Assembly (NCBI GenBank): GCA_964575455.1
Contig: CAZNRX010000003.1
Location: 1 to 64,000 of the forward strand
Direction: 5' to 3'
Source: SKLM01 sp964575455
GTDB taxonomy: Bacteria > Chloroflexota > Anaerolineae > B4-G1
DNA: 64,000 nt
Part shown: piece by piece, positions 1 through 8,123 of the stretch
Numbering within the stretch: position 1 is the first letter of the stretch
Layout: each line of letters begins with the position of its first letter
The notes under the pieces: model-generated
The model's input: only the letters and a program-made list of their open reading frames with translations
The model's database searches: none
Told to the model about the DNA's origin: nothing
Program-made: the position numbers and the translations under genes

Positions 1-174
1 CTTGCTGCGGAAGCTCCTTACAGCCTCCGTCATTCAGTTTTGGCACGTCATTGCAGCTCCTGCTTCGTTTCCAACCCCTCTGACAGGCCCACCGAGCCCC
101 ATCAACCCCATCCAGCCCCTCCCTCCTCCCCTCTACAGCCCCTTACTGCTTCGAAAACCCCTGCGTGATGAGAC
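1..174. other. Non-coding start of window, nothing recognised
   Basis: I see no convincing gene, RNA or repeat here. The + strand is rich in C and T, with runs such as cccatcaacccc and cctccctcctcccc around 90-135. Short antisense reading frames just downstream lie opposite the first gene and have no recognisable product. The stretch ends at a good promoter for the first gene. Confidence 0.4.
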
Positions 175-202
175 TTGACATTGCGTCGCCCTAGAGTAGA
201 AT
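175..202 (+). promoter_or_regulatory. Sigma-70-type promoter for first exported peptidase
   Basis: TTGACA at 175-180 is followed by a 16-nt spacer and TAGAAT at 197-202. This is close to the housekeeping consensus and sits about 145 nt upstream of the ATG at 347. Promoter calls by eye in GC-rich DNA can be wrong, but a perfect -35 with a one-mismatch -10 is unlikely by chance. Confidence 0.6.
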
Positions 203-346
203 CTGCTTCGTGAGGGGGCAGAGATCTCATCGTCTTCAGGTCCTGACGGTTATGATCTTCCTCTCGCTGCAGCTAGCGTCTGCCCCCCATCCTCATATCC
301 AGTTTTCCGGTGTCGCTTTAGGGTGAGACGTGGAGGAGAAATCCAG

Positions 347-2461
347 ATGAAAGCACGATTCCTGTGTGTGTCGATGGCGATCTTGATCTGTTTGTTGCTG
401 TTCGCCGCCTTGTCGCCCAGCAGCGCACAACGTCGACCCTTGCCGAGCCAGGTCTCTCGTGTATCGAGCCTGCCGGGATCGGCCATACTCTTGTATCACG
501 ACCCCACCCCGTCTGATGCGCGGATCGCTCCTCCTCGGATCTTCTCTGAGCTGCACATCCAAACTGCGACGATTACCGTCAATTACGTTGAGGGTGGAAA
601 CCAGGATGGCTACACGTGCTACCCTTGGCCTCCGGAAGCCAAGGCTGCTTTCGGCTATGCGGTGGATATCTGGGAATCGCTGGTCAACTCGCCGGTGCCC
701 ATAAGCATCAATGCGTGTTGGACGGACCTGGGTGAGGGTATCCTGGGCTCGAGCAGGACGACAAGCTACTATCGAGATTTCCCGGGCGCGCCCGTTCCGG
801 GCACGTGGTACCAGGCGTCGCTAGCCCACGCGCTGAGTGGAAGTGATTTGAACGAGGATGATGGTGAGGACTACGACGGGGATGGTTCCGACGCGGATGC
901 CGAGATGAACATCGCGTACAGCAGGGGATTCGACTGGTATTTCGGGACCGATGGTGAGCCTCCTGCAGGTGAGACGGATTTCGCATCCGTGGTGCTCCAC
1001 GAAATATGCCACGGGCTTGGGTTTGCGGGCTCAATGATCATGTCAGGTCCGCTTGGATACTGGGGCTGGGGGCAGGATAGCCATCCTGCGGTGTATGACC
1101 GGTTTGCGGAGGAAGGAGGCGGCGGTTCTGGCACCCTGCTCCTGAGTTATGCCAACGGCAGCTTTGCCCTGGGAAGCGCCCTGACCAGCGGCAACGTCTT
1201 CTTCGATGGCCCCAATGCGAATGCCGGCAATGGCGGTTCGCCTGCCAAGCTCTATACTCCCCCCAAGTGGATGCCCGGATCGAGCTACTCGCATCTCGAC
1301 TACGAAACGTTCAACGATACCGAGAATCAGCTGATGGTCTATGCTATCAGCTCTGGGGAGTCGGTGCACAGCCCGGGAGACGTCACCCTTGGCATGTTTC
1401 AGGACCTCGGGTGGACCGTAAACGATGGCCCCACGGCCCCGGTGGTCAGTGGCATCGTGCCATCCAGCGGCATGAACAGCGGCGTTGTCAACATCACCAA
1501 CTTGCGCGGCAGCAACTTCCAGTCCGGCGCCACCGTCAAGCTGGGCAAGTCGGGCCAATCGGACATCGACGCCACGAACGTGACGGTGGTGAATCCCTCG
1601 AAGATCACCTGCGATTTTGACCTGACGGAGGCGCCTGTCGGGCTCTGGGACGTGATCGTGAGCAATCCAGACCCTGGCGGCCAAAGCGCGCAGTTGAACG
1701 GGGGCTTCCGGGTGCGGGCGGGTAATCTGGATCACTTCGTCTATCTGCCCCTTGTTCTGAGGAGGTATACCTCCCCGGGCGCCCCACCTTCGCCGACTCC
1801 AAGCCCTACACCCACACCCACTGCTACGCCTCCAGAGGATTGGGTCACCATCGTCAGCGAGGATTTCGAGGGAGCTTTCCCCAATAGCACCTGGGAGGTT
1901 CGCGATAACCGTTCATGGAACGGTCGCTACTACTGGGGCAAACGGGACTGCAGGAGCTCCGGAGGCTCCTTCAGTGCGTGGAGCGTGGGGGCTGGGGATA
2001 CGGTCATCGAATGTGACAGTGACTATCCCACCGATGTAGAGGCCTATATGATCTACGGTCCTTTTAGCCTGGCGGATGCTACCGCGGCCGAGCTGAGGTT
2101 CGACTGGTGGAGCAGGACGGAGCCGGTCTGGGACATGTTCGCATGGGGAGCTTCCGTTGATGGGACGAACTACGGTGTCCACTCCGTCAGTGGTAATCAC
2201 TCAAGCTGGACCACAGGCCAGGTGCTTGATCTGACCGCCGTGCCGGACCTAGGTAACTTGCTGGGTGAGGACGAGGTCTGGATCGCTTTTGTCTTCAGGA
2301 GCGATCTGAAGTTCACCGACAAAGGCACGTTTGTGGACAATATCCTGCTGCGTAAGTACACGGGCAGCAGTCCTGGGATGGCGCGAACCTCACCAGCTTC
2401 GCACGAAGCCCAGCGGTCCGAGCAGGAACTGCGGACCACAACACTACGGCTAGGCCGATAG
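347..2461 (+). CDS. Exported HExxH zinc metallopeptidase with TIG and C-terminal domains
   Basis: This is a secreted protein of about 704 residues. The ATG at 347 is preferred because GGAGG at 332-336 sits about 10 nt before it and the protein then opens with a good signal peptide (MKARFLCVSM..., hydrophobic core, ending SPSSAQ). A GTG at 323 in the same frame would swallow the ribosome site. HEICHGLGF (His at about residues 218 and 222) is a zinc-binding HExxHxxGF motif with the catalytic Glu at 219, so it is probably a metzincin-like peptidase. An IPT/TIG-like domain follows (about 365-460), then the YLPLVLRRY motif, a Thr/Pro linker (PSPTPTPTATPP) and a C-terminal beta-rich domain of about 180 residues of the kind seen in immune-inhibitor-A-like proteins. 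The substrate is unknown. It neighbours another exported peptidase with a very similar signal peptide. Confidence 0.8.
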   Translation: MKARFLCVSMAILICLLLFAALSPSSAQRRPLPSQVSRVSSLPGSAILLYHDPTPSDARIAPPRIFSELHIQTATITVNYVEGGNQDGYTCYPWPPEAKAAFGYAVDIWESLVNSPVPISINACWTDLGEGILGSSRTTSYYRDFPGAPVPGTWYQASLAHALSGSDLNEDDGEDYDGDGSDADAEMNIAYSRGFDWYFGTDGEPPAGETDFASVVLHEICHGLGFAGSMIMSGPLGYWGWGQDSHPAVYDRFAEEGGGGSGTLLLSYANGSFALGSALTSGNVFFDGPNANAGNGGSPAKLYTPPKWMPGSSYSHLDYETFNDTENQLMVYAISSGESVHSPGDVTLGMFQDLGWTVNDGPTAPVVSGIVPSSGMNSGVVNITNLRGSNFQSGATVKLGKSGQSDIDATNVTVVNPSKITCDFDLTEAPVGLWDVIVSNPDPGGQSAQLNGGFRVRAGNLDHFVYLPLVLRRYTSPGAPPSPTPSPTPTPTATPPEDWVTIVSEDFEGAFPNSTWEVRDNRSWNGRYYWGKRDCRSSGGSFSAWSVGAGDTVIECDSDYPTDVEAYMIYGPFSLADATAAELRFDWWSRTEPVWDMFAWGASVDGTNYGVHSVSGNHSSWTTGQVLDLTAVPDLGNLLGEDEVWIAFVFRSDLKFTDKGTFVDNILLRKYTGSSPGMARTSPASHEAQRSEQELRTTTLRLGR

Positions 2462-2563
2462 GTTCGCTCGGGTCAAGACGGGCTGTCTGTCGACGCTGTT
2501 GCTACAGTTGATCCTATCCGCTCCGACAAGCTCGCTGGCGGCTCAACGCGCCGGAGATCGCGC
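2462..2563. other. Intergenic spacer, no terminator seen
   Basis: There is no clear hairpin with a T-run after the first peptidase gene and no other recognisable element before the next promoter. Confidence 0.3.
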
Positions 2564-2591
2564 TTGACTTACTCACCTCGCGACCTATAAT
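2564..2591 (+). promoter_or_regulatory. Sigma-70-type promoter for the C1 peptidase gene
   Basis: TTGACT at 2564-2569, a 16-nt spacer, then a perfect TATAAT at 2586-2591. It lies about 120 nt before the ATG at 2714 that begins the signal peptide. The same 16-nt spacing is used by the promoter at 175. Confidence 0.65.
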
Positions 2592-2713
2592 GATGGCGAT
2601 GGGAAGGTAGTCCGACAAGGCTCTCTTCCAGACACATCGTTGCACCCCCTCACCTCCCCAGCCGGTACAACAGTTTGCTCACGTGTTGGGCATCACATAT
2701 GAGGAGTCATCTC

Positions 2714-2833
2714 ATGAAAACGCGAGTCTTGAACGTGACGTCGGCGGTAGTGATCTGCTTGTCACTGCTGGCGGCTTTCTCATCCAGTGGTGCGCAGGTC
2801 CCCGCTTCGCCCGCGTCCTCCGAAAGCGCGTAG
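2714..2833 (+). other. Signal-peptide reading frame cut off by in-frame TAG
   Basis: An ATG at 2714, with GAGGAG at 2701-2706 as a good ribosome site, opens 39 codons ending at TAG 2831-2833. The product reads as a classic signal peptide: Lys/Arg start, hydrophobic core VICLSLLAAFSSS, then GAQ as a likely cleavage site. It closely resembles the signal peptide of the gene at 347. Translation continues in exactly the same frame into the papain-like protein after the stop (Ala-stop-Leu-Ala-Met). I read this as the true 5' end of the peptidase gene separated by one nonsense codon, not as an independent peptide. A base-call error is the main alternative. Confidence 0.75.
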
Positions 2834-2839
2834 CTGGCC

Positions 2840-5800
2840 ATGTCGGAAACACCGCCGCCATCGCAGGAACCTCTACGTCAAGTGGCGCCAACGCTGCCAT
2901 TGTCGAAGGTGCCATCGATTGGCACAGGCCACACGCCGTTGGCACTGGACTTATCGCACTTGAAGGGAGAGTCCATGCCTCAGGGAGTCAGACCTGCAGC
3001 TCTGACCAGCAAGTTCGATTGGCGTGAGCAGGAGGTGGTCACACGCGTGCAGGATCAAGGTGCCTGTGGCTCGTGCTACGCTTTTGCCTTCCTCGCCAGC
3101 TTCGAATCCATGCTGCAGATTGACGGCGTTGGTACTTATGACTTCTCTGAGAACAACGCCAAGGAGTGTCCCTGGCACGACCCCAGCTGCGGTGGAGGCA
3201 ATGCCTGGGAGATGGCTGGTTGGCTCTCCGAAAAAGGCACCGTACAGGAATCTTGCGATCCCTACGTGGCCAATGACGTCAGCTGCAAGACCACCTGCCC
3301 GTATATCAAGACATTGCTTAACTGGAGGTACATATCGCAGGATACACCTGACACGGAAGTGCTGAAGGGCTATATCCAGACGTACGGTCCGGTCTATGTT
3401 TCGATATACGCAGGTGACGACTCAGATCCTCTCTGGCGGCAGGAATTCTCAGACTACGATGGTTCCTACACACTGTACTACGACGGAACGGTGGATCGTA
3501 CGAACCACGGGGTGCTGATCGTCGGCTGGGATGACAGCCTTACGCACGCTGGCGGCACAGGTGGCTGGATCGTGAAGAACAGTTGGGGCACTGACTGGGG
3601 AGGCACTTGCGGCTATGGTGCCGAGGGAGGATACTTCACCATTGGGTACGGGTCGCGTACCTTCGGTCGGAGCTCCTCCTTTGTGTACGATTGGCAGGAC
3701 TACGACCCCGATGGCGGGATCCTGTACTACAATGAGGTCGGCATGACGAATGCGGTAGGCTACGGCGCCACGACCGCCTGGGGCCTGAGCAAGTTCATCC
3801 CCTCGCGCGACACGTACGTCGACCGGGTGGAGTTCTACACTCTGGACGAGACTACCGATGTCGATGTCTACCTCTATGATGACTTTGACGGTACGACGCT
3901 CGACAATCTGCTGTGGAGTAGTTTGGATCACAGCTTCGACGAAGCTGGCTATCACGGGGTGGCGGTGGCCCCGCCCTTGACTATGACAGACAGCGACGAC
4001 ATCGTTGCGGTGGTCAGGTTCACCAATACCAGCTACGAGTTTCCTATCGCCGTGGACGACGAAGGCCCGCATGAGACACAACGCACGTATACCAGCCCTG
4101 ATGGCAGCACCTGGTACGATGAGGGGGACTACGGTGATGACGTGACCATCCGCTTGCGCACGAGCGAAGAAGTGGGCAATGCCCCACCCAATAGGCCCAG
4201 CAATCCTTCGCCAACAAATGGGGCCACAGGGGTGTCAGCCAACGCCGATCTGAGCTGGAGCGGCGGCGATCCCGACACGGGCGATACCGTCACTTACGAC
4301 GTCTACCTCGAGGCCGACGACAGCACGCCGGGGGTCCTGGTCTGCGATGATGCCAACGATACGTCCTGTGACCCCGGCACGCTGGATGCCAACACGCATT
4401 ACTACTGGTACGTGGAGGCCACGGACAGCCATGACGCCACCACTACGGGCGACACGTGGGAGTTCACCACGGGAGAGGAGATCGAGTGCAGCATCCTCTT
4501 CGATGCTTCCCACGACACCGAGGACTTCGACACGATCGATGACAACTACGCCGATTTTGCTGACGAGGTCCGAGCGATGGGGTATGGTATGGACGAGCTG
4601 CAGACAGGCCCGCTGACGCCAGCAGCGCTTTCGGGATACTGCGCGCTCGTCCTCGCCGACCCCGAGATTGCCTTCACCGAGGACGAGGTTCAGGCGGTCC
4701 ACGACTTCGTCGAGGCGGGGGGGGGATTGTTCGTCCTTGGCGAAGGTGGCGACAAACCTGAGAACAACAACTGCAATCCCATTCTGGAGCCTTTTGGCAT
4801 GCGTCTGGATCAGGATTACATCTATGATGGGACCGATAACTATCTCGGGATTAGCTTTTGCCCCTTGATCCACGAGTTCGCGGATCACCCTGTAACAGCT
4901 GGCCTGACGGAGTTATGGTACGCCGTCGGCGCATCGATCGACGTTGATGCACCGGCAGAGAAGCTCGGGTGGGGAGACGGTGACAGCTACACGCGGGGCG
5001 GCCACACGCTAGCGTCGTCGTGGGCGACGAGCACGCCCGTGATAGACGGACGCATCTCCGCCGGGGAGTGGAGCGAGGCGACGCGGGTCGACTTAAGAGC
5101 CTCGGCGGAGGCTTCCACCGTGATGATGTACCTCAAGAATGACGGAGAGAAGCTATACCTGGCCTTCGATGACCCTAACGACACAACGTTCTCCCCTGGC
5201 AACTACGATCAGATCCTGATCCAATTCGACGATGAGCCCACGGGCGCTCGCGACGGTGCGTGGACGTACGACGCGTGCCCAAGCGGTGAGGGGGGACTTT
5301 TCGTAGGGGAGTTCACTCCCTACCCATCGACGGCATTCAGGGGCATCGCATCCGGTCCTGAGGAGTGCGATCTGGTAGAACCGGCGGCCGGTGTGAACGG
5401 AGGAACGTCTGCCGCGAGCGGTCACGTGCAGCATGAGGTAGCCATAGATCTCAGCGCCAGCGAGTTACGAGGGTCGCCGGGGGATGAGATAGGCATGGGT
5501 TTCTACGTCTCCGACTATGACACAGAGAGCTTGAATGGCTTCTGGACGTGGGACGCCGCGTGGGATGATCCGTCGACCTACGGCGATGTGAGGCTGGCGG
5601 CTCCCGGTGACGTGGGACGGCCGGTGGCGATCGCAGCATCGCAGTACGGAAGCGGAAGGGTTGTGGCACTCGGGGACAGCGCCGTCGTGAGGAGTTACGA
5701 TGGGGACGAGGACGGTACCCCGGATATCTACCAGTATGACGGAGAGCGATTTGCTAAGAACGTGGTGAACTGGATCTGTCGGTGCGGGGAAGCACCCAAC

Positions 5801-8119
5801 ACGCCACCGGACACGCCCAACAATCCTTCGCCAGCGGATGGAGCGACGGACGTGTCCACCGAAGCCGACCTGAGTTGGACCGGCGGCGATGCAGACCCGG
5901 GCGACACGGTCACTTATGACGTCTACTTTGAGGCTGAGGAGAGCGCGCCGGATGAGCTTGAGTGCGACGATGTCCCCGAGCCGTTCTGTGACCCAGGCAC
6001 GCTGTCGGACGACACCGAGTACTACTGGTACGTTGTGGCAAGCGACGACAAGGGAGGGATCACCACCGGTGACACCTGGCACTTCACTACGGGCCCAAGG
6101 CCCAACAGCCCACCTGACGAGCCCAGCAACCCGACGCCAGCGGACGGCGCCACGGATCAGGATCTCGACGTGAACCTCAGCTGGATCGGTGGTGATCCGG
6201 ACGGGGGTGATGACGTCACCTACGATGTCTACTTCCGGGCCGGCGGCAGCCTGGTCGAGACACGCTCACTGCAAGAGGATGATGACGTCGCTCCCTTCAG
6301 TCCAACCAGAAGTGGCATTCGGCCCAGCCTGCTCTGGGGCCCGTCCGACGGGGAGCCAGAGGTGCGATACCCCCAACCAGTGGTGAGCAACGCCCCGGAG
6401 AAAGGCTGCCGGGGTAGGGTCGAGCCCGCCGCGGTGGCTGTGGCCGACGCTCTCTGGAGGACGCGGGCCAGCATGCCCACGGCGCGGTCCCCCGGGGTTG
6501 CGGAGGCGACCAATGGCAAGATCTACGCTATCGGCGGATATGACGGCTCGGACTATCTCAGCACGGTCGAGGAGTACGACCCGGCGACGGATACTTGGAC
6601 GATTCGAGCGAGTATGCCCACCGCGCGGTCGGGCATAGGCGTGGCAGCGGCCAGCAACGGCAAGGTCTATGCTATCGGAGGATACGACGGCTCGGACTAT
6701 CTGGCGATGGTCGAGGCGTACGACCCGGCAACGGACAGCTGGACGACCAGAGCGAGCATGCCCACGGCGCGATCGGGGGCAGCGGTGGTGGCGGCGAGCA
6801 ACGGCAGGATCTACGCCATTGGAGGAACCGGTGATGGTGGCCGGGTTGCTGCCGTCGAGGCGTACGATCCGGCGAGCGATACCTGGGCGACGCGAGCGAG
6901 CATGCCGGCGCCGCGCAGCGGTCTGGGAGCGGCGGACAGCGACGGCAAGATCTACGCGATTGGGGGATCTGACGGGAACGCTATCACCAGGGTGGAAGTG
7001 TATGACCCGGCAGCGGACAGTTGGGCAACGCGGACGGACATGCCGACGGCTCGCGATGACCTGGGGGTGGCCATGGTCAGCGGCAAGATATACGCTGTCG
7101 GGGGGACGTCCGTAGTAGGTGGGGGGCCTGTGGTGCACGACACGGTCGAGGCGTACGATCCGGGGACCGACACCTGGACGACACAGACCAGCTTACCAAG
7201 CGGCCGCGAGTCCCCTGCGGTGGTCGGAGCCAGCAACGGTAAGCTCTACGTCGTGGGAGGAGTCGTAGGTCGTTTCTCCATGAATCCCAGCTACCGCAGG
7301 ACGCTCTATGAGGGGACCCCGCCCCATGAGCTGATCTGCGACGGCGTGCCAGACTCGCAGTGCGATCCAGGCACGCTGGAACCCGGCAGGCACTACTACT
7401 GGTACGTTGTGGCCACCGACAGCCACGGTGCCTCCACGGAGGGTGAGATCTGGCATTTCACAACCGAGGCCGAGGCTGGGGGACCGGTCTACCTACCACT
7501 GGTGATGAGGCGGTATCCGCCGCTTCCGGACGTTCCGGTGCTGAACGCGATCAGCAATCCTGAGGGTGACGGGAACTACACTGTGAGCTGGGGAGAGGCT
7601 TATCTGGCGGATGAGTACGTGCTCCAGGAGGACGACAACCAGGGCTTCTCCAGCCCGACGGAGCGGTACAGCGGGTCGGGCCTATCGTGGGATGCCAGCG
7701 GCAAGGCGCCGGGAACGTACTACTATCGAGTGAAAGCCATCAACTGGTGGAGCGGCAAGCAGCTGGATAGCAGCTGGAGCAATACGCGGTCGGTCACTGT
7801 TCGGCCACCTGGCGTTCACTACGAGGGTGATTCCCCCTGGGTCTCCTTTGACGTGGTGGGGCAGCAGGTCTGCGACTTCGAGATGGAGGTCCCATTCGAT
7901 GGCGGCACCTGCCACGTGGACCTACCCGACTGTCTGGACATCGTTGGCGGTGAGTTCTCCTACACGGCGCTAGATCCGTGGTTCAAATCGTACGAGAACA
8001 CGATCACCGGTAGGTTCAAGGACCAGAACCGCGTGGAGGGTGACTACTCGCTCTACTTCTGCGGGAACACCTTTTCCTTCGAGCCCAATGAAGGCGACTG
8101 GGACGCTAGCAAGCAGTGA
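2840..8119 (+). CDS. Giant papain-like (C1) peptidase with Fn3, CBM9-like and Kelch modules
   Basis: The open frame from ATG 2840 gives 1,759 residues, but this start lacks a signal peptide; the real start is probably 2714, upstream of an in-frame TAG at 2831. The peptidase domain is near the N-terminus: Gln73 and catalytic Cys79 in QGACGSCYAF, His223 in NHGVLIVGWD, Asn247 in NSWGTDWG. Then come a C1A-associated beta domain, an Fn3-like repeat (about 449-548), a GATase-like domain (from about 549) interrupted by a CBM9/DOMON-like domain (about 725-920), a second Fn3-like repeat (about 990-1088), and a third that is split. The third breaks off after YDVYFRAGG (about 1136) and resumes at about 1491, with five to six Kelch repeats (IYAIGG...YDP...W) between. 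YLPLVMRRY and a last Fn3 domain (about 1562-1655) follow. It is probably an exported, cell-surface peptidase of unknown target. Confidence 0.8.
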   Translation: MSETPPPSQEPLRQVAPTLPLSKVPSIGTGHTPLALDLSHLKGESMPQGVRPAALTSKFDWREQEVVTRVQDQGACGSCYAFAFLASFESMLQIDGVGTYDFSENNAKECPWHDPSCGGGNAWEMAGWLSEKGTVQESCDPYVANDVSCKTTCPYIKTLLNWRYISQDTPDTEVLKGYIQTYGPVYVSIYAGDDSDPLWRQEFSDYDGSYTLYYDGTVDRTNHGVLIVGWDDSLTHAGGTGGWIVKNSWGTDWGGTCGYGAEGGYFTIGYGSRTFGRSSSFVYDWQDYDPDGGILYYNEVGMTNAVGYGATTAWGLSKFIPSRDTYVDRVEFYTLDETTDVDVYLYDDFDGTTLDNLLWSSLDHSFDEAGYHGVAVAPPLTMTDSDDIVAVVRFTNTSYEFPIAVDDEGPHETQRTYTSPDGSTWYDEGDYGDDVTIRLRTSEEVGNAPPNRPSNPSPTNGATGVSANADLSWSGGDPDTGDTVTYDVYLEADDSTPGVLVCDDANDTSCDPGTLDANTHYYWYVEATDSHDATTTGDTWEFTTGEEIECSILFDASHDTEDFDTIDDNYADFADEVRAMGYGMDELQTGPLTPAALSGYCALVLADPEIAFTEDEVQAVHDFVEAGGGLFVLGEGGDKPENNNCNPILEPFGMRLDQDYIYDGTDNYLGISFCPLIHEFADHPVTAGLTELWYAVGASIDVDAPAEKLGWGDGDSYTRGGHTLASSWATSTPVIDGRISAGEWSEATRVDLRASAEASTVMMYLKNDGEKLYLAFDDPNDTTFSPGNYDQILIQFDDEPTGARDGAWTYDACPSGEGGLFVGEFTPYPSTAFRGIASGPEECDLVEPAAGVNGGTSAASGHVQHEVAIDLSASELRGSPGDEIGMGFYVSDYDTESLNGFWTWDAAWDDPSTYGDVRLAAPGDVGRPVAIAASQYGSGRVVALGDSAVVRSYDGDEDGTPDIYQYDGERFAKNVVNWICRCGEAPNTPPDTPNNPSPADGATDVSTEADLSWTGGDADPGDTVTYDVYFEAEESAPDELECDDVPEPFCDPGTLSDDTEYYWYVVASDDKGGITTGDTWHFTTGPRPNSPPDEPSNPTPADGATDQDLDVNLSWIGGDPDGGDDVTYDVYFRAGGSLVETRSLQEDDDVAPFSPTRSGIRPSLLWGPSDGEPEVRYPQPVVSNAPEKGCRGRVEPAAVAVADALWRTRASMPTARSPGVAEATNGKIYAIGGYDGSDYLSTVEEYDPATDTWTIRASMPTARSGIGVAAASNGKVYAIGGYDGSDYLAMVEAYDPATDSWTTRASMPTARSGAAVVAASNGRIYAIGGTGDGGRVAAVEAYDPASDTWATRASMPAPRSGLGAADSDGKIYAIGGSDGNAITRVEVYDPAADSWATRTDMPTARDDLGVAMVSGKIYAVGGTSVVGGGPVVHDTVEAYDPGTDTWTTQTSLPSGRESPAVVGASNGKLYVVGGVVGRFSMNPSYRRTLYEGTPPHELICDGVPDSQCDPGTLEPGRHYYWYVVATDSHGASTEGEIWHFTTEAEAGGPVYLPLVMRRYPPLPDVPVLNAISNPEGDGNYTVSWGEAYLADEYVLQEDDNQGFSSPTERYSGSGLSWDASGKAPGTYYYRVKAINWWSGKQLDSSWSNTRSVTVRPPGVHYEGDSPWVSFDVVGQQVCDFEMEVPFDGGTCHVDLPDCLDIVGGEFSYTALDPWFKSYENTITGRFKDQNRVEGDYSLYFCGNTFSFEPNEGDWDASKQ

Positions 8120-8123
8120 TGCT

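Noticed and set aside
2683..3027. 114-codon + frame covering the signal-peptide region in another phase
   Set aside because: The phase with the good ribosome site, signal peptide and direct continuation into the peptidase starts at 2714. The 2683 frame has no recognisable content.
6266..7138. 290-codon open frame on the - strand under the Kelch repeats
   Set aside because: Its Arg/His/Pro-rich text is the antisense of the repeated Kelch codons and repeats with the same period. It has no independent start signal.
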